64,000 nt of DNA from Pseudomonadota bacterium. GTDB lineage: Bacteria; Pseudomonadota; Alphaproteobacteria; Acetobacterales; Acetobacteraceae. Positions 50,680 to 60,093 of this stretch are shown in pieces. The position numbers were made by a program, and so were the translations under genes. Location of the stretch: assembly GCA_021805565.1 (NCBI GenBank), contig JAJZFA010000017.1:1-64000 (forward strand), read 5' to 3'. Below the pieces are notes generated by a model. It was not told the origin of the DNA, searched no databases, and saw only the letters and a program-made list of their open reading frames with translations. The stretch's first letter is position 1, and every line of letters starts with the position of its first letter.

Positions 50680-52310
50680 TGACCGGCCCGTTGTTTCGCA
50701 TCATGGGTCTGTGGGGCAGGCAGACCGGATGGCTATTGGCCGGACTCGCGATTTCGCTGGCGGCATTGGTGGCGGGGGTTGGCCTGATGGCGGCATCGGG
50801 CCTGACCATCGGCGCGGCGATCCTGGCCGGCGGATTGGCCATGCCGGCGGTGCTGCGCGCGTTCGGTGCAACGCGGGTGATATTGCGCTATTGCGAACGG
50901 CTGGTGACCCATGGCGCGACGTTCCGGGCGCTCGCCGATACCCGCGTGTGGTTCTTTCGCCGTATCGCCCGGACCTCGGCGGGGGGTCTCGGCTTTCGTC
51001 AGGCCGGGGATGTCCTTGCCCGTTTGGTCGGCGATGTCGAGGCGCTGGACGGCCTGTATTTGCGTATTTTGCTGCCGCTGGCGGCCGCGGTGCTGCTGCT
51101 GCCGGTGCTGGTCCTGCTGGTCGGCCATCGCGCACCGGGGACCGGTACCGGAATCGGCCTGCTGTTCGCCGGCGCCGCGTTCGCGTTGCCATGGGTCGCC
51201 GCCCGGTCTTCCGGCGCGATGGGCGCGGGGCTGGCGGAGGAAGCCGGTGCGTTACGCATTGCCGCGCTGGACGCGCTGACCGGTTTGCGGGAAGTGCGGG
51301 CGTTCGCAGCCGAAGGGCGGATGCTGGCCGCGGTTCAGGCCCGTGAGGCCGCGCTGTTATCGGCTCAACGGGCGATGACCGGCCGCACAGCGCTGGCCGG
51401 CGCGGCATCGTTCCTGTGCGCCCAGATCGCGATCGTTGCGGTTCTCAGCGGCGCGGGGGCCAATCCGGCGATGGCGATCGCAACGGTGTTTCTGGTGCTC
51501 GCGGCATTCGAGGCTGTCGGCGGCCTCACCCGCGCGGGTGCGCTGGCGGGATTTGCATCCGCCGCGGCGCGGCGGGTGATTGACGCGGCAGATGCGCCCA
51601 TACCCGCGCCCGATCCGATCGATCCGGCCGCGATGCCGGCCGGATCGGCGTTGCGGTTCCAGGGCGTGGAATTTCGCTGGCAATCCGACCGTCCGATGGT
51701 ATTCGACAGCCTGACGCTGGACATTCCCCAAGGTGCGCGTGTTGCGTTGCTGGGCCCGTCCGGGTCGGGGAAATCCACCATCGCGGCGCTGGCGTTAAAG
51801 GTGGTGGCGCCCAGATCCGGTCAAATCCTGTTGGGCGGGGTCGATATCGCCACACTGACGGCTGCCGCCGTGCGCACCAGGATCGGGTGGCTGGGTCAAA
51901 CAACCCATCTGTTCGACGATACCATTCGCCAAAACCTGCTGCTGGCCCGTCCGGACGCGGATGAGGCGGCGTTATGGGGAGCACTGGACGATGCCCGCAT
52001 CGGCGAGATGGTGCGGGCTTTGCCGGATCGGCTGGAAACCTGGGTTGGCGAGGGTGGAACGCGGTTCTCCGGCGGCCAGGGCCGGCGGCTGGCGTTGGCC
52101 CGCGCGCTGCTGTCGCCTGCACCGGTGCTGATTTTGGACGAACCTTGCGCCGGGCTGGATTCTGAAACCGAACGCGCGTTCCTGGAAACCATGAACGAGA
52201 CAGCGTCCGGTCGCACGGTCATTCTGATTACTCACCGGCTGCTGGGCGTCGAGCGGCTGGACCGGATTTTCCGCCTGTCCAACGGCCGGGCAATCGCGGC
52301 AGCGGGGTAG
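50676..52310 (+). CDS. cydC: Cytochrome bd biogenesis ABC exporter subunit CydC
   Basis: A 544-residue half transporter, partner of CydD. The membrane part has FGATRVILRYCERLVTHGATF, an exporter-type arrangement. The ATPase part has LLGPSGSGKSTIAALAL, GGTRFSGGQGRRLALARALL and LILDEPCAGLD. Its start overlaps the cydD stop. The D-loop cysteine (DEPCAGLD) departs from the usual Thr/Ser but is tolerated in related exporters. Confidence 0.9.
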   Translation: MMTGPLFRIMGLWGRQTGWLLAGLAISLAALVAGVGLMAASGLTIGAAILAGGLAMPAVLRAFGATRVILRYCERLVTHGATFRALADTRVWFFRRIARTSAGGLGFRQAGDVLARLVGDVEALDGLYLRILLPLAAAVLLLPVLVLLVGHRAPGTGTGIGLLFAGAAFALPWVAARSSGAMGAGLAEEAGALRIAALDALTGLREVRAFAAEGRMLAAVQAREAALLSAQRAMTGRTALAGAASFLCAQIAIVAVLSGAGANPAMAIATVFLVLAAFEAVGGLTRAGALAGFASAAARRVIDAADAPIPAPDPIDPAAMPAGSALRFQGVEFRWQSDRPMVFDSLTLDIPQGARVALLGPSGSGKSTIAALALKVVAPRSGQILLGGVDIATLTAAAVRTRIGWLGQTTHLFDDTIRQNLLLARPDADEAALWGALDDARIGEMVRALPDRLETWVGEGGTRFSGGQGRRLALARALLSPAPVLILDEPCAGLDSETERAFLETMNETASGRTVILITHRLLGVERLDRIFRLSNGRAIAAAG

Positions 52311-52358
52311 GCGGGCGTTGCAAACGGCAGGTCGCAGCCATCCGTCACGGTCTTGAAT

Positions 52359-53678
52359 TTACCCCGGGTCGTCCGGCGTCCGATCGCGCGTGCGTTGCCG
52401 GTCGCGGACCTGATCGTCGTTGAGGCGCGCGTCGTAAATCGACCTCGGTTCGATCGTCCTGGCCACCAGCGTCGCTGTCGCCACGACAAGCAGCAGCGGC
52501 AGCATCGCCGCCCGAGCGTATCCGGTGAGTTCCATCATCAGCACAATCGTCGAGATCGGCCCCTGCGTCGTGGCCGCCAGCATCGCAGCGGCCCCCAGCA
52601 GCGCGAACAGCCCAGGCGGCACGCCCGGCCATAGAATGGACCATGGCCAACCGAGCGCTCCGCCCAACATCGCGCCGAATGCCAGCGATGGGGTGAACAG
52701 GCCGCCGGGCGCGCCGCTGCCCAGGCACGCCACGGTCGCGACCGGCCGCAGCAGGGTCAGGGCCAGCAGCAGCAACGGGCCGATTCCCCCGGCAAATGCC
52801 AGTTCCGCGACATCGCGCCCGTTGCCCAGAAGTTGAGGAAACGGGATCGACAGGGCACCCAGCCCGCTCAGCACCGCGACCGGCGCGGCGACCCGCCACC
52901 AGCCTTTTGGCTTGTTGCGGTCGGCCCGCGCGACAGCCCGGACATAAACCACCGAAACCGAACCGATCGCCGCCCCGGCGAACAAGGCCCAGACCATGCT
53001 GGACACAGACCCATGAAAAGCCGGAATGGCGTAGAGCGGCTTATCCGGCAGGAATGCCCATGAAACCCCGGTGGCGACCAGCGAAGTCACCAGCGCCGGC
53101 AGAACGAAGCGCAGGGCAAGCGCGCCGCGCAGAACCTCCAGCGCGAACAGCGCGCCACCCAGCGGAACGCCATAGGCCGCGGCCATGCCTGCCCCGGCAC
53201 CGCAGGCAACCAGCAGCCGGCGTTCTTCATCGGACAGCCGGGCATGGTCGGCCATCGTGTTGGCGACCACCGCGCCGGCCTGTTTCGGCGCGCCCTCACG
53301 GCCCAAAGCGGCGCCCATGCCGACGATGACGACCGACAGCACCGCGCTCGCCAGGGTCCGCAGCGCCGGCAAGCGCCCCGCCTGGAACCAGATCGCGGTG
53401 GAGATATCGATACTGTTCGCACTCGACAGGCGGGTGATCGCCATCTGGCTGGCGCCGATCAGAACCCCGGCGCCGGCCAGGATCGCGATATGGCGCCAGG
53501 GCGCGGCCTTCGCGGCGGTATGAAGGATATCGAGGCCATCGCCGCCCCACATCGCTTGCTGCACGAATTCCAGCAATCCCGTCAGCGCCGCGGCGGCCAG
53601 TCCGGTGCCGATGCCGGTCATGATCGTCGCCAGCCAAAACCCGGTCGCGCTGCGCCGCGCCAGGATCGGGGCGATCAT
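52359..53678 (-). CDS. ClC-family chloride channel/exchanger
   Basis: A 439-residue polytopic protein. The gating-glutamate motif GREGAP is at residues 127-132. GSGAPGGLFTPSLAFGAMLGG matches the second conserved anion-binding loop. The N-terminal GSGIP loop of E. coli ClcA is replaced by SSANSID, so anion selectivity may differ. No C-terminal CBS domains. ATG at 53678 is chosen; an upstream ATG at 53756 lies inside the divergent flavoprotein gene. Confidence 0.88.
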   Translation of the reverse strand: MIAPILARRSATGFWLATIMTGIGTGLAAAALTGLLEFVQQAMWGGDGLDILHTAAKAAPWRHIAILAGAGVLIGASQMAITRLSSANSIDISTAIWFQAGRLPALRTLASAVLSVVIVGMGAALGREGAPKQAGAVVANTMADHARLSDEERRLLVACGAGAGMAAAYGVPLGGALFALEVLRGALALRFVLPALVTSLVATGVSWAFLPDKPLYAIPAFHGSVSSMVWALFAGAAIGSVSVVYVRAVARADRNKPKGWWRVAAPVAVLSGLGALSIPFPQLLGNGRDVAELAFAGGIGPLLLLALTLLRPVATVACLGSGAPGGLFTPSLAFGAMLGGALGWPWSILWPGVPPGLFALLGAAAMLAATTQGPISTIVLMMELTGYARAAMLPLLLVVATATLVARTIEPRSIYDARLNDDQVRDRQRTRDRTPDDPG

Positions 53679-53749
53679 CGGTGGATCCGCGGGGGCATGG
53701 GCTGTTCCGTCCGGTTTCAAATGTCTCCGGCATGGTATAGCCGCGCACG

Positions 53750-54919
53750 ATGACAAACCACGATGCGATAATCCTGGGCGCGGGCGCCGCGGGCCTGATG
53801 TGTGCGATCCGTGCCGGGCAGCGAGGACGGCGGGTGCTGGTGCTGGACCACGCTCCGGCCGCTGGGGCGAAGATCCTGATCAGCGGCGGCGGCCGGTGTA
53901 ATTTTACCAATACCGAGACCGTGCCGGAGCGATTTCTGTCGGACAATCCGCATTTCTGCCGATCCGCGCTCAGCCGGTTCAGGCCGGCCGATTTCGTGGC
54001 GATGGTGCGCAAACACGGGATCGCCTTTCATGAAAAGACCCTTGGGCAACTTTTCTGCGATGGATCGGCGCGACAGATCGTTGCGATGCTGCTGGCGGAA
54101 TGCGCCGCGGCCGGGGTTGACGTGCGCACCGGGCATCGGGTTACCGATGTTACCCGGGTCGATGAATTTTCCGTGGAAACAGACCGGGGCACGTTCCGGG
54201 CAGCCAGTCTGGTGCTGGCGACCGGCGGGCTGTCTATTCCCAAAATGGGAGCGACGGGATTCGCCCATGACCTCGCGGTACGGTTTGGCCTGCGACTGAC
54301 CGATATTCGGCCCGGGCTGGTGCCGTTGACCTTCGACGGTGCCGCGCTGAATCTGATGCGCCCGTTGAGCGGCGTATCGATCGAAAGTGCGGTGTCGGCG
54401 GGTCGCCGGACGTTCCGCGAAGCCCTGCTGTTCACCCATCGTGGATTATCCGGCCCGGCGATCCTGCAAATTTCATCGTATTGGCGGGACGGGCCGGTGA
54501 CGGTCAACCTGGTATCGGGAACCGATGCGATGGCCTTTCTGCTGGACCGCAAGCGGACGCGGCCGAAAGCGGGGCTGGGCAGCGTATTGGCCGAAATCCT
54601 GCCTTCCCGGTTGGCCGCGGTCCTGGCGGAGCCGTCCGGCGGCCGGAACATCGCTGACGTGTCGGACCGGGACCTGGCGGCTGTGGCCGCGCGCTTGTCC
54701 GCATGGACCGTCAGCCCGTCGGGAACCGAGGGTTACGCCAAGGCGGAAGTCACCCTCGGCGGGATCGACACGCGCGATCTTTCTTCGCGTACAATGGCGG
54801 CTAACGCGGTGCCGAACCTGTTCGCGATCGGCGAGGCGGTGGACGTGACCGGCTGGCTGGGCGGATACAATTTTCAATGGGCCTGGGCGAGCGGATGGTG
54901 CGCCGGGGACTCGGTTTAG
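53750..54919 (+). CDS. HI0933/YhiN-family flavoprotein
   Basis: A 389-residue FAD/NAD(P)-dependent oxidoreductase. The N-terminal dinucleotide site is AIILGAGAAGLMCAIRAG, followed by AKILISGGGRCNFTN, a signature of the BaiN/HI0933/YhiN family. LVLATGGLSIPKMG and VTGWLGGYNFQWAWASG are conserved. Function is unknown in most bacteria. It is divergent from the ClC gene. Confidence 0.85.
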   Translation: MTNHDAIILGAGAAGLMCAIRAGQRGRRVLVLDHAPAAGAKILISGGGRCNFTNTETVPERFLSDNPHFCRSALSRFRPADFVAMVRKHGIAFHEKTLGQLFCDGSARQIVAMLLAECAAAGVDVRTGHRVTDVTRVDEFSVETDRGTFRAASLVLATGGLSIPKMGATGFAHDLAVRFGLRLTDIRPGLVPLTFDGAALNLMRPLSGVSIESAVSAGRRTFREALLFTHRGLSGPAILQISSYWRDGPVTVNLVSGTDAMAFLLDRKRTRPKAGLGSVLAEILPSRLAAVLAEPSGGRNIADVSDRDLAAVAARLSAWTVSPSGTEGYAKAEVTLGGIDTRDLSSRTMAANAVPNLFAIGEAVDVTGWLGGYNFQWAWASGWCAGDSV

Positions 54920-55169
54920 GTCGCATCGAGGGCCGTTGACCCATGGTATCGCTCGCGGTCCAAAAACGCCTAGCCGGGCTTTTCCACGGCAATCTTCGAA
55001 GCAGCGATTCACTTCACAATCCGATTTAAATCTTGTACGCAATGACCAGCCCTCTCGGCCAGATACAAAATATTCGTCAGGTGGCCGTTGCGGTCTAGCG
55101 ACTATCGTCCCGGCAAGGCCACAAGCCGAACCAAGCGCGTTCCCGCTCCCCTGCCCGGCTCCGCGACCG
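54920..55169. other. Intergenic region between convergent genes
   Basis: About 250 bases between the flavoprotein and D-aminoacylase stops. I see no hairpin with a T-run, and no gene. Confidence 0.4.
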
Positions 55170-56621
55170 TTACCCAACGTTCCGTGTCAGCAGGCGGCCC
55201 GCTCGCGCCTTGGTCGCGCCTTCCCCGAAAACATAGGCGGACTGGCCATTGATCCACGTTTCCAAAATCCCATCCGACGGCCGCGTAGGCGCGCTATAGG
55301 TCGCGACATCGCGGATCGAACCAGGGTCGAACAGCACCAAATCGGCGTAGGCGCCCTGACGGATCACCCCGCGATCCACCATACCGAACACCGACGCGGT
55401 GTGGCCGGTCATCTTGCGCACCGCTTCCTCCAGGCTGAACAGTTTCAGATCCCGAGCGTAATGACCCAGCACGCGCGGAAAGGTCCCCCACAGGCGGGGA
55501 TGTGGGTAGGCATCGTGCGGGAGTCCGTCGCTGCCTATCATGGCCAACCGGTGCGCCATGATCCGTTGCACATCCGGCTCATCCATCTGGAAATAGATCG
55601 CCCCGGCCGGCAGCAACCGTTCGGCCGCCGCCGCCGGTTCCAGGCCCCAATCCTGAGCGATATCCGCCAGCATCCGCCCAGCAAGCCCAGGGTGCGGCAC
55701 AGACCACGTGATTTGCACCGGTATATCCTTCCGCAGTCGGTGCGGCATCAATACGGTCGATCCGGCCGCATAGGGATAAACGTCGAAAGCGACCGCCTGC
55801 CCCGCCGCACCTTTGTCGATCAGCGGCAGCGTTTCCCGACTGCGGCCGAAATTCTCTGGCATCGTGCATTTGTGGTGGCTGATCACCACCGGCACATCCA
55901 CCGCCCTGCCGATCCGCAGCGTCTCCTCGATCGACAGCAATACGTCGTTCGCTTCATCGCGCATATGGGTGACGTACATACCGCCGGCCGCGCGCAGCGC
56001 TTCGGCCACGGCAATCACTTCATCGGTCGGGGCCATCATATTCGGCGGATAATACAGGCCGGTCGAAAAGCCCGACGCACCCTCGGCCAGCGCCTGACGA
56101 AGCCGGCCCCGCATATGTTCGGCTTCCTTGTCGGTCGCGGCGCGTCGTGTGTCGCCGTTCATCGCCTCGACCCGCAGCGACATGTGACCGATTAAAGCAT
56201 ACGTGTTCACCGGCGATGGATCGCGAGCCAGGCGTTCGGCATATCCGGCAAAACTGTCGAAGGCGAACCAGGTCTCATCGCCCAGCAGGTCCAATGGCGG
56301 AATGGGGCGGGATTTCATCCGCACCGGAGACAAGGAAATGCCGCAATTTCCCACCACGACCGTGGTAACGCCCTGCGACATTTTGCACAGCATGCACGCC
56401 GGCCCGCACAGTACCGCCCGGTCGTCATGCGTGTGCGCGTCGATGAAACCGGGCGCCAGCGCCATTCCGCCGGCATCGACATCTCGATCCGCCTCCCACG
56501 CGCCAAGGTCGCCGACCGCCGCAATCCGGTCATCCGTCACCGCCACGTCGGCGCGAAACCGGGAATGTCCCATTCCGTCGAACACCGTGGCATCCCGGAT
56601 GATCAGATCGCTGCGTGACAT
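55170..56621 (-). CDS. N-acyl-D-amino-acid deacylase (D-aminoacylase)
   Basis: A 483-residue amidohydrolase. The metal motif is in PGFIDAHTHDDRAV; GNCGISLSPV, THMRDEANDVL, ISHHKC and GSDGLPHDA are the other family-specific loops. It hydrolyses N-acyl-D-amino acids, perhaps from peptidoglycan turnover. The start at 56621 (MSRSDLIIRDATVFDG) is preferred over a longer upstream frame. Divergent to the MAPEG gene. Confidence 0.9.
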   Translation of the reverse strand: MSRSDLIIRDATVFDGMGHSRFRADVAVTDDRIAAVGDLGAWEADRDVDAGGMALAPGFIDAHTHDDRAVLCGPACMLCKMSQGVTTVVVGNCGISLSPVRMKSRPIPPLDLLGDETWFAFDSFAGYAERLARDPSPVNTYALIGHMSLRVEAMNGDTRRAATDKEAEHMRGRLRQALAEGASGFSTGLYYPPNMMAPTDEVIAVAEALRAAGGMYVTHMRDEANDVLLSIEETLRIGRAVDVPVVISHHKCTMPENFGRSRETLPLIDKGAAGQAVAFDVYPYAAGSTVLMPHRLRKDIPVQITWSVPHPGLAGRMLADIAQDWGLEPAAAAERLLPAGAIYFQMDEPDVQRIMAHRLAMIGSDGLPHDAYPHPRLWGTFPRVLGHYARDLKLFSLEEAVRKMTGHTASVFGMVDRGVIRQGAYADLVLFDPGSIRDVATYSAPTRPSDGILETWINGQSAYVFGEGATKARAGRLLTRNVG

Positions 56622-56681
56622 GGCTTGTTCCGTCCGTGTCGTCCATGGAATAAAGGCGAAGCGTAACCGGAGACCGATCTG

Positions 56682-57071
56682 ATGACCATCGCCGAACTGT
56701 GCCTTCTGCTGGCCGTAATCCTGACGATTGTTTCGATCATGCCCGCGAAAATGGACGGCGGCGGCGCGTTCGACAATGGCAACCCGCGCGATCCTAAATT
56801 CTATACGCCCGGACTGCGAGTGCGGTCGCAGGGCGCGCATCTTAATGGGTTCGAGGCATTTCCGTTCTTTGCCACGGCCGTCATCCTGGCCGAGATGCGA
56901 GGTGTGCCGCAGACTACGGTGAACGCCCTGGCCATCGCATTTCTCGTGGTTCGGGTGTTATATGTCGCTTTATATCTGGCCGATAAGCCATCGTTCCGGT
57001 CGCTGGCATGGTCGGCCGGATTTGCATGTAACGTGGCGTTGTTTTTGTCGCCATTCTGGGCGGGGCGCTGA
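56682..57071 (+). CDS. MAPEG-family membrane protein
   Basis: A 129-residue protein with four membrane helices. KFYTPGLRVRSQGAHLNGFEAFPFFATAVIL carries the family's R-x(n)-A-H-x-N-x-x-E-x-F stretch. The substrate is unknown; members act on glutathione-linked or lipid substrates. It lies alone, with a short transposase remnant just downstream on the other strand. Confidence 0.88.
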   Translation: MTIAELCLLLAVILTIVSIMPAKMDGGGAFDNGNPRDPKFYTPGLRVRSQGAHLNGFEAFPFFATAVILAEMRGVPQTTVNALAIAFLVVRVLYVALYLADKPSFRSLAWSAGFACNVALFLSPFWAGR

Positions 57072-57117
57072 AGTATTCCTGGAGGGAGCGCAGGACCGGG
57101 CCGCATGAGGTGGTACA

Positions 57118-57195
57118 ACCTACGCGCAGCCGCTCTCGCTCGTCCACGCTGAGCTTCACGACATACTTCTTTATGGCGATCTCTGTCGCGACCAC
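57118..57195 (-). pseudogene. IS630-type transposase N-terminal remnant
   Basis: Leftward from 57195 the frame reads MVATEIAIKKYVVKLSVDER then ERLRVG. This is the usual start of an IS630-family transposase (VVKLSxxERxxL), after which homology ends. It is a truncated fossil between the MAPEG gene and the exosortase gene. Confidence 0.55.
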
Positions 57196-57240
57196 GAATC
57201 GGCTCCGTCATTACGTTGTGGAGCTATCGATTCAACCTCT

Positions 57241-58818
57241 CTACTGACTGCCAATGACGTGGGCCACCTGGGGCGTGGACAAAGCCGCGACAATTTGATC
57301 CAGATCCCGATGTCTGAGCAAGAACGCTGGCAAGGTTGCCATCACACCCGCACGGTCCACCGGTTTCAGCTCATCCCAGTTCACTGCCGGCGTCACCGTC
57401 ATGACCATCGGCGAAAACGCCGATCCGAACAGGCTATCGATCGCCATTCGGACGCGCATCGCCAAACCTGGCCGGGCTGGCTTGCCGGCCACCCAAACCG
57501 ACACCGCGATAATGAACGCGGGATCGTTGGAACTCATAATTCGCCAGGTGCTTCGCGTATCGTTCCCGGTTTGCAACCAATCCTGTTGCAGCCCCTCAGT
57601 ATCGGCCTGCTTTACCAGACGGCGCCGTTCGGCCATCAGCGGGGCGGCGGTGATGCGGGGCGCGAACGCCTCCCACGTCATGTTCATCGCCACACCGTCG
57701 CACACCACGCGCTGGGTCTGGACGCGGGTTGCGCCGATGATGGCGGAGCCGATGGATCGCACGTCGCACCCTTCGCCCAGGGCGATGGAGGCCGGGACGA
57801 ACGGGCGAACGCTCGTCGTCCTCGTCAGGTCCTCCGCCACGGTTGGACCAATCGCCGCCAGAAGTATGGCGCCGGCCACGACGATTAGCATCCTGGTGGC
57901 CGATACGGGTGTCGCCGGGGCGTTTCCAGACAGCGGCGTTTTGGCCCGTGTGGAGATATCATCCTGGCGGAACGGTAATCCCAGGACGATCAGCGTCAAT
58001 ATGACAATGGAGAAGAAGATCCAGCCATACAGGATATGATCGGTCGCCGCCGCTTCGGCGCTGCCCAGCAGATACCCCAGATATACGATGCCCAGGCCAC
58101 GAAAGCCGTTGGCGACGATGGGAACGACGATAGAAACCAGTATGAACACACCGCGCCGTACCGGGCTGCGGTACATCACCAGTGCGTAAAGGCAGCCGAA
58201 GGCGATTGAGGCGATCAGGAACCGCAGCCCAGCGCAAGCTTCCGCCACGAAGAACGTGCCTTGCGGAATTTCGATGATATAACCGTCGATATAGGCGGGA
58301 ACTCCAAGGATCTCCAACCCGTGGCGAACGAACCAGGTTGTTACGTCCTGAAGCTTCGGCGTCAGGAATTCCCCGAATGGCACCAGGAAATACAGATATA
58401 GCAATGGTCCGGCCATAGCCCACCACAGACGCTTGCCCAGAACCGCGAGGAACAACAGTTCGACGAAGCTGACGGCGATGAGCTGCCGCCCTTCCATGAT
58501 TCCCAACCGCTCTGCCATCAGCCAGATCGCCGCCATGGGCAGGCCCAGCAGTATGGCAAGCGGGAACGGACGCGGCGGTATGCCGACCAGATCGAAACGG
58601 CGGTCCCATATGAGATAAAGCGCGATCGGGATAATCAAGAAACAATGATTATAGGCGGTCGATGCGTCCCAAGTTTGGACCGCCGCGACGATTTCCTTGT
58701 TAAACAGCAGCCCAAGCGCCAGTACGCCCGTCACGAGCGCCAGGGCGACGCGGCGCCACTCGGCGGATGTAACGGGCGACTCGATCCGGCTTGTATCTGC
58801 CTGGGTGGGCGCGTTCAT
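57241..58818 (-). CDS. xrtA: Exosortase A with C-terminal EpsI-like domain
   Basis: A 525-residue protein. Residues 1-275 are a polytopic membrane exosortase with an intact catalytic triad: C195 (VAEACAGLRF), R240 (VANGFRGLGIVYLG) and H261 (TDHILYGWIFFS). The C-terminal 200 residues (after about 310) form an EpsI-like domain outside the membrane. It cleaves PEP-CTERM proteins at the Pro-Glu-Pro tail and attaches them to the surface or extracellular polysaccharide. ATG at 58818 is selected because the protein starts there without forcing an unlikely tail. It ends the leftward XrtA operon and lies 44 bases downstream of the glycosyltransferase. Confidence 0.93.
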   Translation of the reverse strand: MNAPTQADTSRIESPVTSAEWRRVALALVTGVLALGLLFNKEIVAAVQTWDASTAYNHCFLIIPIALYLIWDRRFDLVGIPPRPFPLAILLGLPMAAIWLMAERLGIMEGRQLIAVSFVELLFLAVLGKRLWWAMAGPLLYLYFLVPFGEFLTPKLQDVTTWFVRHGLEILGVPAYIDGYIIEIPQGTFFVAEACAGLRFLIASIAFGCLYALVMYRSPVRRGVFILVSIVVPIVANGFRGLGIVYLGYLLGSAEAAATDHILYGWIFFSIVILTLIVLGLPFRQDDISTRAKTPLSGNAPATPVSATRMLIVVAGAILLAAIGPTVAEDLTRTTSVRPFVPASIALGEGCDVRSIGSAIIGATRVQTQRVVCDGVAMNMTWEAFAPRITAAPLMAERRRLVKQADTEGLQQDWLQTGNDTRSTWRIMSSNDPAFIIAVSVWVAGKPARPGLAMRVRMAIDSLFGSAFSPMVMTVTPAVNWDELKPVDRAGVMATLPAFLLRHRDLDQIVAALSTPQVAHVIGSQ

Positions 58819-58862
58819 GAGCGGCGACTTTCGGTAAGGTGAAGGCAGGCATCGTTCCTGGC

Positions 58863-60089
58863 TTACCCAGGCACAGCCAGACGCGTTGCCCGAACCGGGG
58901 ACAGAATATCGTCGAAGCGGCGGAGTGTAGTGGCCCAATCGTAATCGCGCAGAATACGTGCCCGCGCGGCGGCACCGATCGCGGCGCCATCGGCCGTGGT
59001 GGCCATGCGACAACAGGCGGCGGCAAAGTCGCCGACGGTGTCGGCCCGAACGATTTCCGTCTCTGGATCGGCGGCGATCCCTTCCAGGGCGCCCGTGGTC
59101 AGTACGACAGGGCGCGCCATCGCCATTGCTTCGAGTACCTTGTTCTGGATGCCGCGGGCGATTCGCATAGGCGCGACGCAGGCGGTCGCGCCGGCGATGT
59201 AGGGCCGCATATCGAGAACGCGGCCGGTGACGAACACACCACCGATGTTGGCCAGTTTCCGTACATCGGCATTCGGATTGCCGCCGGCGATGTGGAATTG
59301 CGCCGATGGCAGGGTGCGGCGGATCAGTGGCAGGATATCTGTGGCGAACCAGATCGCGGCATCGGCGTTGGGCGGGTAATCCATTGTGCCGGTGAAGACA
59401 AAGTTCGGCCGAGCGGTGTCATAAACCGGCGGCCAAGCGATCGCGGGATCGAAATAACGATGATCCACCCCGTTGCCTATGCCGCGAATGCGGTCGGCAC
59501 AGGCTGGATGTTGGCTGGCGAACAGATCGGCCTCGGCATCGGATACGAAGGCGCATATGTCGCTTTCGCGGGCAATGCGGTGTTCAAGGGCGGCGATTTT
59601 CCGCCACTCCCGACGATAGACCCAGCGCATCGGTCCTTTGGTCCGATCCGCGAAAGTGCGCCATTTTTCAGAATCGACATCCACGAGATCGACGATCCTG
59701 ATGCCGGTTTTCGGCAATTCCAGAATGTAAGGCGCCATGTTCGAAGAATAGACGAACGTCGCCGCGGGACGAATTGTTTCGGCGACCCGGCGGACCCATC
59801 GGGCTAGGCCTCGGTCCTGAAAATAGGCCACGCTCAGAGCCGCCCCCGTCAACAACCCCCGCAGGCTGGCAGCACGGCCGATGCGGCGACTGATGCGCGC
59901 GACGTGGATATCGCGGCAGAATGGACGAAGCGCATCGACGTAGCCGTCATCCTCTGGATCGTCGATCAGGCAACCGAGGTGAACACGGAAGTCGCGCGCC
60001 AAATATTTTAACGCATGAAACGCACGGATTTTCTCGCCCTTGACCGGCGGGTAGGGCAGGCGGTGTGCCAGAAACAGTAGATCGGGCAT
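58863..60089 (-). CDS. XrtA-associated glycosyltransferase (TIGR03087 type)
   Basis: A 408-residue GT4-type glycosyltransferase with LFLAHRLPYPPVKGEKIRAF at its start, a signature of the PEP-CTERM/XrtA set, then IVDLVDVDSEKW and FTGTMDYPPNADAAIWFA. GATACVAPMRIARGIQNKVLEAMAMARPVV is the donor-site region. ATG at 60089 starts 4 bases after the FemAB stop. Builds part of the exopolysaccharide linked with exosortase A. Confidence 0.9.
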   Translation of the reverse strand: MPDLLFLAHRLPYPPVKGEKIRAFHALKYLARDFRVHLGCLIDDPEDDGYVDALRPFCRDIHVARISRRIGRAASLRGLLTGAALSVAYFQDRGLARWVRRVAETIRPAATFVYSSNMAPYILELPKTGIRIVDLVDVDSEKWRTFADRTKGPMRWVYRREWRKIAALEHRIARESDICAFVSDAEADLFASQHPACADRIRGIGNGVDHRYFDPAIAWPPVYDTARPNFVFTGTMDYPPNADAAIWFATDILPLIRRTLPSAQFHIAGGNPNADVRKLANIGGVFVTGRVLDMRPYIAGATACVAPMRIARGIQNKVLEAMAMARPVVLTTGALEGIAADPETEIVRADTVGDFAAACCRMATTADGAAIGAAARARILRDYDWATTLRRFDDILSPVRATRLAVPG

Positions 60090-60093
60090 CCCG

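Noticed and set aside
54936-56195. 419-codon rightward frame opposite the D-aminoacylase
   Set aside because: Shadow frame; Arg/His/Gln-rich with no recognisable domain.
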